Source: Gordionus sp. m RMFG-2023 (Eukaryota > Nematomorpha > Gordioida > Chordodea > Parachordodidae). From it: a stretch of DNA of 64,000 bases. Location of the stretch: contig NC_088778.1 of NCBI RefSeq assembly GCF_954871325.1, positions 14,969,666 to 15,033,665 on the forward strand. The letters are read 5' to 3'. Below the pieces are notes generated by a model. It was not told where the DNA came from, did no database searches, and saw only the letters and a list, made by a program, of their open reading frames with translations. The position numbers and the translations under genes are program-made. This document shows positions 22,407 through 33,689 of the stretch, piece by piece (position 1 is the stretch's first letter; the number at the start of each line of letters is the position of its first letter).

Positions 22407-23539
22407 ATTTATGTTTTATTAATATACTCATTTGTATTAAATTATATTATAATTGTAAATTAGATTTTTTAAATACCGCACAAGAATTTCTCATATTTTA
22501 TTGTAATTCTATTTTTTTTTAAATATAGTTATTTAAAATTTTTAATATAATCTGTATAAAATTTATACATTTTGAAATTTATTTTATTGTATAAATAATA
22601 AATAAAATCTATAATGAAATTCTCTGCAAAATTTTGTTATATGCAAAAATTTAAATAAAATAATTATTTTTAACATAGAATAAGATATATTGAGTGATCA
22701 TAAAAAATGGGAGGTTTGGGGGGCGATTTTATTCTTCTTTCTACACCGAATGGATTGAATTAATTTAAAATTGACTAAACATTGACAAAATTTTAAGAAT
22801 AATGTTTTCAGTCGCGTATTAATCATAAATTTGGCCAAAATTTTGTTAATATTTTTCCATTTATGCTGGCTAGTGGCTACTAGAGTGGTTAGACACCAAT
22901 AAACCACAAAATTGACAAATTTTTAAAATGCGGTTTGGAGGCGAACCCAAAAATTAAACCCCCCCCCTCATGGATCAATCCTGGCTACGCCACTGGGAGG
23001 GGGTGAACAATTTGCATTCAAATGGGGGGTTGAGGGTAGGCATTAATTGGGGGTAGGATATCATTATTTAGAGTGTTGGCTATTACATTTTTGAATGACA
23101 ATATATTGCTATAATAATTTCTAAGTTAATTTTATACCTATTATAATATAAATAGATTACTAAACATCGAATAATATTATATAGCAATCATACTTATTCA
23201 TTCCACGTTAAAGCTAGGTACCCCATTTTTTAAATTTCCCGTACCTTAAATTAATATATTTTTTGAATCATTAATGCAGAAAGGAGCTTGATATTTAGGG
23301 TGTTGACATTAAAAACTAAGTAAGGAATAGCGTGAGGGGTAGGTATAGAGTTTGAGAGGGTTGCCTCCAGTGAATATCCTGTCAAGTATAGACTGACGCT
23401 GAATGTATTATTAATGTGTATTGTTTGGCATGAATTTAAGTTTGATTAAAAGTATATCCACTTTTAAATTACATTTAAAAATATGGAAAAAAATATTCAA
23501 GATTTTTTTTTGTAAAAGTATTCAATGACTATGATCGTG
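22407..23539. other. Non-coding stretch with GTAGCC-type repeat end
   Basis: No gene was seen. A right terminus of the GCGTAGCCAGG family is present at about 22955-22997 (CCCCCCCCTCATGG, then ATCCTGGCTACGCCACTGG). A candidate left side, GGGAGGTTTGGGGGGCG, lies at about 22708, which would give a 290-bp element, but I could not confirm a target duplication. Confidence 0.4.
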
Positions 23540-23840
23540 TAAGGTGCATAACTAAAGAGTCCTCCCCCATCGCAAAATTACCAGTCCTAGTAAATATCTT
23601 TTTTAAGCTAATAAAAAATTTTCCCCTACAACACTCCACTCTCCCCTAAAAATGTTTATAATATATCAACTTAAAGAAGAATTTGAAAGATAAATTAGTA
23701 AAAGCTAATAACTTTTATAAATAACGACTATAATTCAAAAATTTTATACAAAAAAAATAAGCGAAAACCCAAAATTATTTTTATGAAAATAGGGTCCCCA
23801 TCCCTTAACAAAATCTTGGCTACTCCTATAAATTGTATTG
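23540..23840. repeat. CCCC-ended interspersed repeat, copy 3
   Basis: It shares AATAACGACTATAATTCAAA and GCGAAAACC with the copy at 13525-13860 and has C-rich borders (CCTCCCCCATCG, CACTCTCCCC). The far end AATCTTGGCTACTCC corresponds to the reversed GTAGCCAAGATT end of the hAT-type elements at 18488 and 46653. This links the CCCC-ended family to that group. Confidence 0.65.
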
Positions 23841-24884
23841 CAGGATATATAAAGATTTGGTGGACATTTAGTAATCTATGTATAGTAAAACCGCTTAATT
23901 GCATATAGCTTAAGTGCAAATATTTTTAAATGAGAAAAATTCCGCCATTTTGTTAAAATTTACAATGGAATAATGTTAAAATATATTTTTAAATGCAATT
24001 CGGTTAATTGCGAAATATCGGTTAAAGGAGAAAAATTAACGCCCCATTTATATGTTAACATCGCTATTTTTATCGAATAATTGCGAAGCGGTGATTTTTG
24101 AATTGGAGATTAGCACTAAATAATTAAAAAATAATTTTTGAATTTAATTCAATACCTTAAATTCTTGATACCCAATCTTATGAGTATTTATTTTTATTTG
24201 AGGCTAAGCGCTTAATTATCAAGTATTACATATTATGCTTAAATTGTTATTAGAAAATTTAATTTATAGAATAGAATCGAAATTATCACAATGCCTTACA
24301 AATAAACCACCAAAAACTAAGAAAGTTAGTTTTCCAAAAACAGAGTCAGCATTATAAATTTGGCTTGCACAGATACGGAGCCCAAATTGCAGTCTGCATG
24401 GCCTTATCATGCTAGAAAAAAATAGAATTTACAGTAAAACATTTAATGAGGTAGTTCTAAATTTTACAAATATCTACAATTTTTATAATTCTATGTGGCT
24501 GCAGAGATTTAGAAAAAAGATAAAATATTAAATTCACACAATCTGCTGAAAGAGGGAGCACCGATTTTGGAAAGTTTATTCTTTTTATAAATAATTAGAT
24601 TTATTTAATTTTCTAGAAAACATGATAGTGAAGTTTGTGATTACTTAAATGACTGGTTATTTACCTAACAAACGCAAAGCTATAAATAGATATGACATCT
24701 TTATCCAGTATGCATATGCTATTTTGAAGGATCAGAATCATTAAGAAAGCTGTAAATCATTGTAGAAGCCCTATTTAAACACTCATTACAAATTATTTCA
24801 AATTAATTAATTTTATAAAAATTATTTATTTGTTTATATATACAATATAATAAAGGAAAATAAAATATTTGTGTAATTTTAATT
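23841..24884. other. Non-coding stretch, possible pogo-like end
   Basis: No gene was seen. TAGTAAAACCGCTTAATTGC at about 23882 and later repeats of a TTAATTGCGAA-type word (24005, 24080) resemble the ends of pogo/Tigger elements. A loosely matching inverted sequence occurs at about 28865-28897. Evidence is too weak to call an element. Confidence 0.3.
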
Positions 24885-25345
24885 TTGCAATTCATAAATT
24901 AAATATTAAAAAGTTTTCAAACAAGAAATTAAAAACATATCTCAGTGAGTAAAATTGGATTATCTACTATTCGCTCATTTGAATTCACTCTTTTGATTTA
25001 TTCATCATGGAATGATTCTGATTTATTTAGCAAGTTCTACTTACTTAAATTAATGGATTAACTTAAAATTAAAATAAAATATCATGTGAATAATTCTGAT
25101 TTATTTAGCAGGTTCTACTTACTTAAATTAATGGATTATCTTAAAATTAAATATCATGTGAATAATTTTAATTTGCAATTCATAAATTAAATATTAAAAA
25201 GGTGTTTCAAATAAGAAATTAATAACATTTCTCAGTGAGTAAAATTAGATTATCTACTATCACTCATTCAATTCATTCATCATTTATTGATTCTGATTTA
25301 ATTAGCAGGGCCTATTTACATAAATTAAAGAATTATCTTAGCATG
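24885..25345. repeat. Tandem duplication of about 285 bp with an inner tandem pair
   Basis: AATTCATAAATTAAATATTA, then AAGAAATTAA.AACAT.TCTCAGTGAGTAAAATT, then a CTCATT-rich stretch, occurs at 24889-25015 and again at 25180-25290. Between them, TTCTGATTTATTTAGCA.GTTCTACTTACTTAAATTAATGG is itself repeated (about 25017-25080 and 25092-25145), with a third partial copy near 25292. No coding signal. Confidence 0.75.
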
Positions 25346-25569
25346 TTTCAAAGTAAAAATAATATATTTCTTGTTAAAACTTTTAAGTTGATTAGCTTTC
25401 TATATCAAATTTTATTATAATTATTTACACGAATGATGTAAATATACACAATATTGTAAAGAGATAACACAAAAAATATTTTTCTTTCTTTTTTATATAT
25501 TTATTAAATGTTTCTTTAAAATTATTGATGTGTAAAATTTGGAAAGAAATCATTTCATTCATTCATTTA

Positions 25570-26094
25570 TTACCACGCCAGAAATTGCACGAAGTGCAAT
25601 TTCATCATCCACCAGGAGTTGTAGCGTGCACCATGTATATTCACTAGTATATAGATCCTATACATGATGTATACCCGTTTTATTATAGTGGACGGTACCA
25701 CTATGTAGTCAGCTAGCATAGTAAAGAAGAGAGGAGTAAGAAAAAGGGGATCTATTAGTTCCGTTACCGGCAAGATAGTGTTAAGAATTGTAGCTAATAT
25801 TAATAATAATGTACCTGACGCCTGGTTAGATTTAAGAGATGGGAAAAAAATTCTTAATGTTTGGTAAGTATATCCTTGGAAGATAAGCAATGTCTATATA
25901 ACATGTCCTATTCCTGAGGTATTCAACTTCTCTGTAATTGTAATCTCACTTCCTGAAGTCCCTTGTCCTAAAGAGCTTATTGTCTTCGTCTGATTTATTC
26001 CTTCTTTTATCCTCAATCATTTGTCATTCTAAGTCAAAAAGTATCCCCATAGATCCTTGTCTGTATTAAGCAAGCGATGCTCGGAATCCATGTT
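25570..26094 (-). pseudogene. Unrecognised decayed reading frame next to the LINE
   Basis: On the minus strand one frame runs from an ATG at about 26094 (MDSEHRLLNTDKDLWGYF) to 25570 with only a few interruptions in about 175 codons, far fewer than expected in such AT-rich DNA. The middle reads SSLGQGTSGSEITITEKL and the last part is hydrophobic (GTLLLILATILNTILPVTEL; IDPLFLTPLFFTMLADYI). It ends RYNSWWMMKLHFVQFLAW. Base composition is less AT-biased than the flanks, as in the LINE coding region downstream. I do not recognise the family. It may be a second decayed gene, an old mobile-element product or a host pseudogene. A 9-bp-arm hairpin, AAATTGCACGAAGTGCAATTT without its outermost T's, overlaps the 3' end. 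Confidence 0.4.
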
Positions 26095-26439
26095 ATTCAC
26101 TATTATCATTATTATATTGAGCCTGGAGATTGTTATCATTATTTATATTCATGGTTTTAAGAATCACTGACTTCGTCAAAAATGTTTATCCAGTAGGGAA
26201 AAGAAAAAGGGTGTTATAAAGGGGAGGGGGAAATTTAGAAAAAAAAAATAAAATAATAAAATAATAATTATACTTATTCATCTCTTTTTATTTAAACCAT
26301 AATTCCAATTGCGCCAAAAACATAAGTTGTCATTAGACTGGGGATAAGAGATTGGAAATAAGGCAGTGCGAGAAAATAGTCTGATACTTCCACGATTCCT
26401 GCTCTAGTTCAAACCATATTTAAGCATGTATTGTAGATG

Positions 26440-28350
26440 TTACTTTAAATGTTTCTTGTTTTTGCTGAGTGCAAGAAAATCTATAAACGTAAGATTGATC
26501 AAGTCCATGTCCTTTAGACATTTTGCCAGCCAATAGTATTTGGGGGTTCTTCGCCTTTCATAATCCGGGGTCCACTTCATGGACGAAAATATCATATTCT
26601 CTCGTGAATGTCTTAAGCAGTGGCCGAGTAATTCTAATCTCCTCAAAGGAATGAGTCGTTTGATAGGTAGGATGTCACACCTGTTCCAGAGAGTTGTGTT
26701 TGGGGTGTTGTATGGATAGTAAGTTTTAGTGATTCTTCTTAAGCACTTGTTTATGAAGGTCTGGGATGTGTTGATGTTGCTTTTAGTGTCCTGCCATGTT
26801 TCCAAACCGTATGTTAAGATGGGTAGAATTAGGGATTTAAAGAGTCTTATTTTAAGGTTCGTAGATAACTGGTTGGACGACCATAAGTTAGTTAGCTGAT
26901 GATATCGGGATCTGGCCTTGTTGGTCCTCGACTTAGTATCCAAAATGGTGGTGCCTAATGACATTATTCTGGTTCCTAGGTACTTAAAATCCGAGACCGT
27001 TTCTACCACATTATCCTCAAGTTGAAGGGGTCGCTGTTATATAGAAAAATATTGGATGCAATTAACTTTGTCTTTGAGGAGTTGACTTTCAGTCCGTATC
27101 CAAAGCAATTTTTGACAAACAATGACAGCAAGTTTCTTAATTTGTACTCAGAGTTAGCTAATATGCATACATCATCGGCATAGCATAGAAAATTTAGAGA
27201 GTTGTGTATGTTATTATCATATTGTTGATTCAGATATCGAGGGTTAAGAGCATGTTCTTGTTTGAAGGATTTATTCAGAATATCGTTCATTATTACATTA
27301 AATAGCATAGGTGATAAAATGCATCCTTGTTTCAGTCCTCTGTTGGCCTTAAATGGTGATTTTAAGTTCAGATGTTGTGGTATCACGTTATGATTATCGT
27401 ATATTATTTTTATAAGCGAAATCAGATGTTTCTCTATTCCTATGTCCTCCAGTAAGGGCCAGATCTTATGCTGTATGATGGAGTCAAAGGCTTGACTTAG
27501 ATCAATCATTAGGGCAAATATTGGGGACTTATGCATTCTAGCTTTCTCCAGAATAACCTTAAGCGCCATGGTTAGTTCCGTCGTGTTCCTGCCCTTCCTA
27601 TATAATGTGATGGCGTTTGAGAGGTTTCTATCGATGATTGGTTTAATCCTGACGGCTATAATATACGTGAACATTTTTAGGGTAACTGGGATCAGTGCAA
27701 TTCCTCTGTAGTCCTTCAGGCTAGTCGGGTTCTTATTTTTAGGGAAATTAAGTATTATCGAGGTCATCCATTCCTCTGGGAAATTGCCAGTATTCCATAT
27801 CTCATTAAAGAGGGGAAGCAGTAGACTAGCACTTAAATCAGCATCTATCTTCCAAAGTTCCGCAAAAATCCCATCGATTCCGGCTGCTTTATGGGTTTTT
27901 AGTCTTTTAATAGCATTGATTATATCTATTCTGTTCAGGTTCCGATTAGGTGGTTGGAAAGGATAGTCACATAATGGTTTAGGCCACCTTGTTCTGTAAA
28001 GGTTCATGTAATGGTCTGTCCATATCGCTAATTGTTCCCTGGGGTCCGTTATAATTTTATTATTTTCAATGTGTAATCTTGGTAGAGGATTGGATTTCAA
28101 GGTAGTGAGTAACTTAAGAGATTGGAAAGCCTTGTAAATATTATTGTTGTCAAAGCTATATTGTATAGATCTAGATAAGTTGGCAATAAAATATCTTTTA
28201 TCTGTTCTTATGCAGTGAGTTATGTACCTTCTGTGGTGTTTAGTATATTGGTTATAGGAGATATTTGTTGTTAAGTTTTTAATTATCTGTATTGTTGAAG
28301 GGGATAGCCATTCTTTGATTTGTGTATTTTGGTATCTTCTTATCTTATCT
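26440..28350 (-). pseudogene. Non-LTR retrotransposon (LINE) reverse transcriptase, 5'-truncated, one frameshift
   Basis: Reverse transcriptase of a LINE. The open frame runs from about 28350 (linker before RT; GAT-stop boundary) to 27003. RT blocks are visible in order: KAAGIDGIFAELWK, FPEEWMTSIILNFPKNKN, LKDYRGIALIPVTLK, LMIDLSQAFDSI with the first catalytic Asp, NRGLKQGCILSPMLFN, LCYADDVCI with the catalytic YADD pair, and LKVNSSKTKLI. A second frame, 27009-26440, continues after a single frameshift near 27005. It holds DFKYLGTRIMSLG and SLILPILTYGLETWQD, then LRRLELLGHCLRHSRENM and RRRTPKYYWLAKCLKDMD, the usual C-terminal part of RTE/jockey-like LINEs. The N-terminal endonuclease is absent (5' truncation) and no poly(A) tail was found. 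Clade assignment is tentative. It is probably a relatively young dead copy. Confidence 0.88.
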
Positions 28351-29267
28351 TATCTTGCACGTTGGTCACAGACCTGCCCAAAATGAGCGAACGTGAATTA
28401 TATGAAGGTCTTCCTTCATATAATTAAGCCGATTTTTTTCTCAGGATGCCTACAAACCTATTACCCAGAAAATAATTTATGAGTGGAACTAAACCTTCTA
28501 CCAATATAGTAGCATATTTAAATTAGCAGGAAGTAGAAATATAAATAAGTTATAATGAGAAGTAGAATAAAATAGAAAGTCATTTTATAAGGAGATCTTC
28601 CCTTCAAATTTCTTTAATTTTTTTAAAAAAAAACATATGGTAATATCCAGATTAGACACAAATTGGAAAAAAATATTCTTAATCATTTTGAATTTTTTTA
28701 AATAAATGCAATATGTATACATTAGAGATGCCAAATTTAAAGTTTTATTGCTTAGAATATATGAAAATAATATATTATTAATATTGACACAATTGGCTAA
28801 TATTAACAAAAAATTATATTTAATTTTATAATTGCGAAAAATCGTATGTGCGAAATAAATTTTTTCAGTCCAACGCTTCGAATTATCCAGCTTTGACTAT
28901 ATCAATAGCATCACTAGGGGGAGCGCAGGGGCTCTAGCACCCTAAAAAATTTGAATAGCCTCCTGAAGCAAAAATTTTTTTTATTAGCTCCCTAATATCC
29001 CCCTGAACTAAAAATAAATTATTTTGATAGCCCCCTGAACGATTTCTTTTATAATTCTATTAAGTATTATATAGATTTGATTTTTTATTTAAAAATTAAT
29101 AAGACTATCTAAATTTTAATTAAATGAGTGCTATTTTAATTATTAGATTAGATTAATACATGCATATTATATTTTCATTATGTCAGCTTGCATCAAATTC
29201 TGATATCATATCAATCAAATGTCTAAAAATTTAGCATTAACAGTTGAAGAGTAATTGATTTATATTA
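28351..29267. other. Non-coding stretch with hairpin
   Basis: It begins with (CTTAT)n next to the LINE. It contains a perfect hairpin AATTATATGAAGG / CCTTCATATAATT at about 28396-28425 in a less AT-rich block (CGTTGGTCACAGACCTGCCC). Near 28910-29050 the phrase AGCCCCCTGAAC recurs with variants (about 28965, 29005, 29030), probably a degraded repeat. No gene. Confidence 0.45.
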
Positions 29268-29429
29268 TCTATATTATAATTTTCCGATGTCCCGTGACTT
29301 CATGTCATCATTACATATTTATTTTTTTTAACATAATTAATTTTTTTTTAAAAACTGGATAAAAAAAATGGTATATATATTATTTTCATAAAGTAAATAT
29401 TTTTTTAAAAACGATAAAATTACATTTTA

Positions 29430-29700
29430 GATTATATCTGTTTTAGCTTTACCAATATCTGATGATATTCCCACAATTTCTAGAGAGTTGAACCTAATAT
29501 TAACTCCTCTGCAGGTTCTGTGCATTATTATTTATATTTTTATTTTAGAAAACAGGTCCTGTCTTAACCTGTCAATGGCTTAACAAATTAGTTAATCTGT
29601 CATTGCCAAACAAAGAAAGAGATAGCTGTTCAATGAGCAAAATAAATATTCCAAAGATCACGAAGTCCAAAATTCTACCAATATACTAAATAAAGTTAGT
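29430..29700 (+). repeat. Helitron exon-like module 1
   Basis: Part A encodes DDIPTISRELNLILTPLQ and stops at CTGCAG|GTTCTGTGC. A short AT-rich gap ends TTTTATTTTAG (about 29550). Part B then reads, in phase, KTGPVLTCQWLNKLVNLSLP and NKERDSC...KINIPKITKS. The same A-gap-B order recurs at 33440, 35235 and 37110. The gap has splice-like borders GT...AG, so each module looks like exon, short intron, exon. The hAT at 29734 sits directly after this module. The function is not recognised. Confidence 0.6.
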
Positions 29701-30062
29701 CATCTATTATATATATATATATATACTAAAAATTAGTGCAGTAAACGAAAAAAGAAACGCGTTACCGTTACGTTACGTCTGAAAAAAAGGACAGCTTTAC
29801 CGTTACTCGTTACCCTTTTAAAAAATGAACGCACGTTACTGATTATTCAAAAAAGTGGGTCACTCGTTACTTAAAAAATTAAATATTATATACAAAAAAA
29901 TACAATATATAATACAAATAAAACTATACAATATGAATATATAATAAGATAAGATCTTTTTATAAATAAAATTTCATATATATAATTATAATATAAATAA
30001 AATTATACAAAAATAATATATTGGATATAAGATAACACTATTGTAACAATTTTTTATTTAAT

Positions 30063-30200
30063 TTTAGCAACAATTGATTTTCAAAATTTTGATCAAACAA
30101 GAGTGCTTACTGCTCAACACGTGCTTTCGCTGTACTAAACATACGTTCAATTGAGGCAATGGATGGGAGAGTTGTATTATATTTAATAAATAAAAATTTT
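30063..30200 (-). pseudogene. C-terminal dimerisation segment of the same hAT transposase
   Basis: A minus-strand frame reads FIKYNTTLPSIASIERMFS then TAKARVEQ and a stop. It matches the hAT pattern NT.LPSSA.VERlFS. The segments between here and the BED finger (for example 30757-30960 and 31535-31720) show transposase-like open pieces but no clear motif. Confidence 0.7.
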
Positions 30201-32763
30201 AATTCGGGGAATTTATTAAAAATATTTAAAGAATTATCTATAAAAAAAGCTTAATATCATTCATCACAAGGATCCTCATTTATTTACTCATAAAAATTTT
30301 TTTTTATCTTTATCAGAAAATATTCTGGTATGTGTGTTGGATTAAGAAATTAAGTCTGCTCTTTCTTTATCAAGATGTTTTTTCAAACAGGAAATAAGCT
30401 CTAGCATTCTTCCTTTGTTGACCTCTATTCTATCTAAGGCCAATCCAATAATAAATTCTAGCATTTTTTCTTTGTTGACCTCTAATTTTATCTAGGGACA
30501 ATCCAATTTAAATAGAGGGTGAATTATTGCGGATAGTATATATTCATCTTATAGATGTGTTTGAATCTATTGAAAATGAAAGATAATCAAAATATAAATT
30601 GTAAGCAATATTTGAACAGAATACCTTATATCTATGCCTTCCAGGATTGAATTAATAAGCGGCTTACAAAACTTGAAATTATTTAAAGCCATTTTTTAAA
30701 GTTTTAATATTATAATAGTTATTATGGGAGTTAGATATTCCAAATAAAATTTTTCTTCACTCTCTAAAATTGAAAGAGCAGTAGCAATCGGTCCCATAAC
30801 CTATAAAATATATATACATATTATATTTCTTAATTAACACTATATATATAATATTCATACATGAAGGATTTCTCGTTATCTGAAAATCTCTGTAATTCAG
30901 ATTTATCACGAGGTCAAATTTTTGACAATTCTCCTTAATAAGACTATCTATTAATTTCACGGAGTTATAAAAAGAGTTCCATCTTGTTATAACCGGTTTA
31001 ATTAGATATCTTCCATGTTTTCCTTAAAAATGGCTGCACAGTTTGAAAATTTCCCATGTTTATTCCACAATAGCCTACTCTTAGAAAATGTAATTTTTGA
31101 AATGGTTTTAAAATGGACATTGTTACCTACCTTTTCAATGTCAACATTTGCAATGAGATTTAAGGTGTGAGCCGAACAGGAATGATGCTTAGGTAATATA
31201 CAAAACTATCACTAGTATTTTGATATTTAAATAGATCAAATAGCAGAGGAACTATTTCATCATCCGATCCCTCTCCTTGTTCATATACTCTAATAAATTT
31301 TTAATAAATATATTATAATTTTTTTACTTGAAAGCTTTTATATAATTTCTAGCATTGTCGGTAATCCATTTGGTCACTTTATTTTGTATTTTCTATGTGG
31401 TAAAAATTTCAAAGATTATTTTTACTAGATAATCAAATGTGTGTTTTTGGCTTAGTCTTTCACGAGCTAAACAGACTGAAACCCTCTCAAGAGTATTAGG
31501 GTGTAGCTAGTGTATCGTCATTCCTAAATAAAAACTAAGACAATATTATCAATTTATAAAATATATACTTTATATACCTATGATGAACAAGAATTCCCAG
31601 TTGTATAGACAATTTTGGGAAACTCAATAAATCCACTAATTTCTTTGTCATAATATCACATGCTTTGTTAATTTTTAATATGAGGGTAGGCCTAGACATC
31701 ACATTTTTAGTTGGCTGCAATTTTTTGATAATATTAATAAATGTAGTGCTTACTACAATTGAAAAATGGTTTTAATTCTTCAATTAAAAAATTAAAAACT
31801 AATTCATCAACAGCGGATTTGTTATTTTTTATTTTTGATATAGATGGATTCTGCATCTCAATGAGTATAAAATAACATATCTTTTATTCTTTTAAAAATT
31901 TAATTGCATTTTTTAATTCCTCACTAAGCTTAGTGTCAAGGAAACATTAAAAATTGAAATTATGATTGCCAAAGATTATTTTTCAATTTCTTTTCTTTTT
32001 CAAAATTTTCATTTAAAAAGGAATCAGCAGAAATATCTAGGTTCAATTCTCTAGAACAATATTGCTCTAGAGTTTTATTATATATAGATAATAAATAATA
32101 TTTTTACAAGATTAATTTATTAAAAGTTGTTAGAAGGTTGATTTCGTTAAAAAAAAGTTTAAATGTTATTTTTTAGTTAAAAAACTAAATGGATTTTACT
32201 TAAAGGCCAATTATATTTTTTCAATTAACTTTAATTTAGTTAGGTTTCTTTATATATTTTATTTTCATTAACTGTACATATATAAATTACTCATTATAAA
32301 AATTTATATATATATAAAGTCGACGAAATTGCAAAAAAAGGATAAAATTAAAAATAAAATACTTTAAAATTTTGACAAATAGATTCCTTGCCTTCCATAA
32401 ATTTTAATATATTTATTTAAAAATACATATTTGTTATACAAAGATTTTTTAAATTACTAATTTATTCTTTAAATTTATTACAATTTGAAATTAAACCAAT
32501 AGCAATACTAAGACAAGAAATAAAAGATATTGTTTAAACCTAATATAACATTTTGAACCAATACCAATATTTTGTTAATATTGGGTTTTTAATGTTGGTT
32601 CCCAACCATAATACTATAGTAAAATTTAATTGCTTCTATTTTAATTTCATAATTAAGCTTTTCAAAATATTATAAAAGAATACTTCTTTTAATGGTTATT
32701 TTATAATACCTATGATTTAATAATCTATTATTAAAATAATGTTTAAAATAATAAAATATTAAT

Positions 32764-33012
32764 TCATCTTTTTACCTTCATATGCTTTTTTAAGTTTGAA
32801 CTGCTGGACATTGAGGTTGAAATATTTGCGCTGGGGCATAATTTACATTTACAAAGTGATTTTGTACCCTTAATTTTTTTTATTTGGGTAAAATATGTAT
32901 CAAATTGGGGCCAGGGAGGGGTTAAATCATCTTCATCTGAAGAAATAAGTACTATGGACATAATATTCTTATAATAAATTATAAAATAGAATAAAAATAT
33001 TATTATTAACAT
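32764..33012 (-). pseudogene. BED-type zinc finger at the N-terminus of the hAT transposase
   Basis: The open frame contains an internal Met start, MSIVLISSDEDDLTPPW, then WPQFDTYFTQIKK, CKCKLCPSANIS and SSSNLKKHMK. The W..F, C..C and SNL..H spacing is that of BED fingers, which bind the transposon ends. The frame stops at 32764, and later parts of the transposase are scattered and disrupted toward 30060. Confidence 0.65.
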
Positions 33013-33439
33013 TTACTTTGAATTTTGATTTGAATATTAATTAGATTAACATAAGACTGAAAATTTAACAACGAGAATTTAAAATAAAACTGAAGGAATG
33101 GTGGTTGATATGAATTAAAAACTCCGCTTAAATTATTTAGATTAAAAAATAAATAAAAATTATTTTATAGCATAATAAAATTTACTTTTCTTTTTTAAAT
33201 ATTTTTTAAGAAAAAATTTTAAGTAACGAGTAACGTTTTGGTTTACAGTTACTCAAAAAAAAAAGAAACGCGTTACCGTTACTCGTTACCTCTAGAAAAG
33301 GTGACGAAGTTAGTAACGACGTTACTTTTTGACGTTACTTTACAGCACTACTAAAAATTTATATAATGTTTATTTATTTTTATGAGTTTTTATAATTTTT
33401 TAAACATGTTTTTCTTCTTATACTTTCTTACATTTTATA

Positions 33440-33665
33440 TTACATCTGTTTTAGCTATACCAATATATGATTATGTTCCCAAAATTGCTGGAAAGTTGAA
33501 TCTAATATTGACTCCTCTGCAATCAGTGCATTATTATTTTTTGTAATTTTATTATTTTTTTATTTTAGAAAACAAGCCCTGTCTTAACCTCTCTTAATGA
33601 TTGTACAAATTTTGATTAATCTGTCATTGCCAAACAAAGAAAGAGATGGTTGGTTAATCATCTTA
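33440..33665 (+). repeat. Helitron exon-like module 2
   Basis: Part A reads YVPKIAGKLNLILTPLQ. The gap again ends TTTTTATTTTAG, and part B contains KTSPVLTSLNDCTNF and, in a neighbouring frame, LINLSLPNKERDGW. Conservation of the peptide ends, LNLILTPLQ and LSLPNKER, against module 1 indicates former coding function. Confidence 0.6.
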
Positions 33666-33689
33666 ATTAATTTCTTTTCCATATTCCTT

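Larger units (their letters stand above)
29734..33350 (-). mobile_element. 3.6-kb hAT with TAGTGCTGTAAAG ends and GTTACTCGTTAC sub-terminal repeats
   Basis: The left end is TAGTGCAGTAAACG and the right end reads, reversed, TAGTGCTGTAAAGTAACG. It is flanked by exact 8-bp duplications ctaaaaat (29726-29733 and 33351-33358). Both ends carry several copies of GTTACTCGTTAC / CGCGTTACCGTTAC words, typical of transposase-binding sub-terminal repeats. On the minus strand it encodes remnants of a hAT transposase, an N-terminal BED-like zinc finger and a C-terminal dimerisation motif. It is inserted in the older Helitron between modules 1 and 2 and is structurally complete at both ends. Confidence 0.85.

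Noticed and set aside
23882-28897. Possible pogo-type element with TAGTAAAACCG... and inverted ...CAAAGCTGGATAATTC ends
   Set aside because: Ends align only with gaps, the TA duplication is uninformative in AT-rich DNA, and no pogo transposase is inside.
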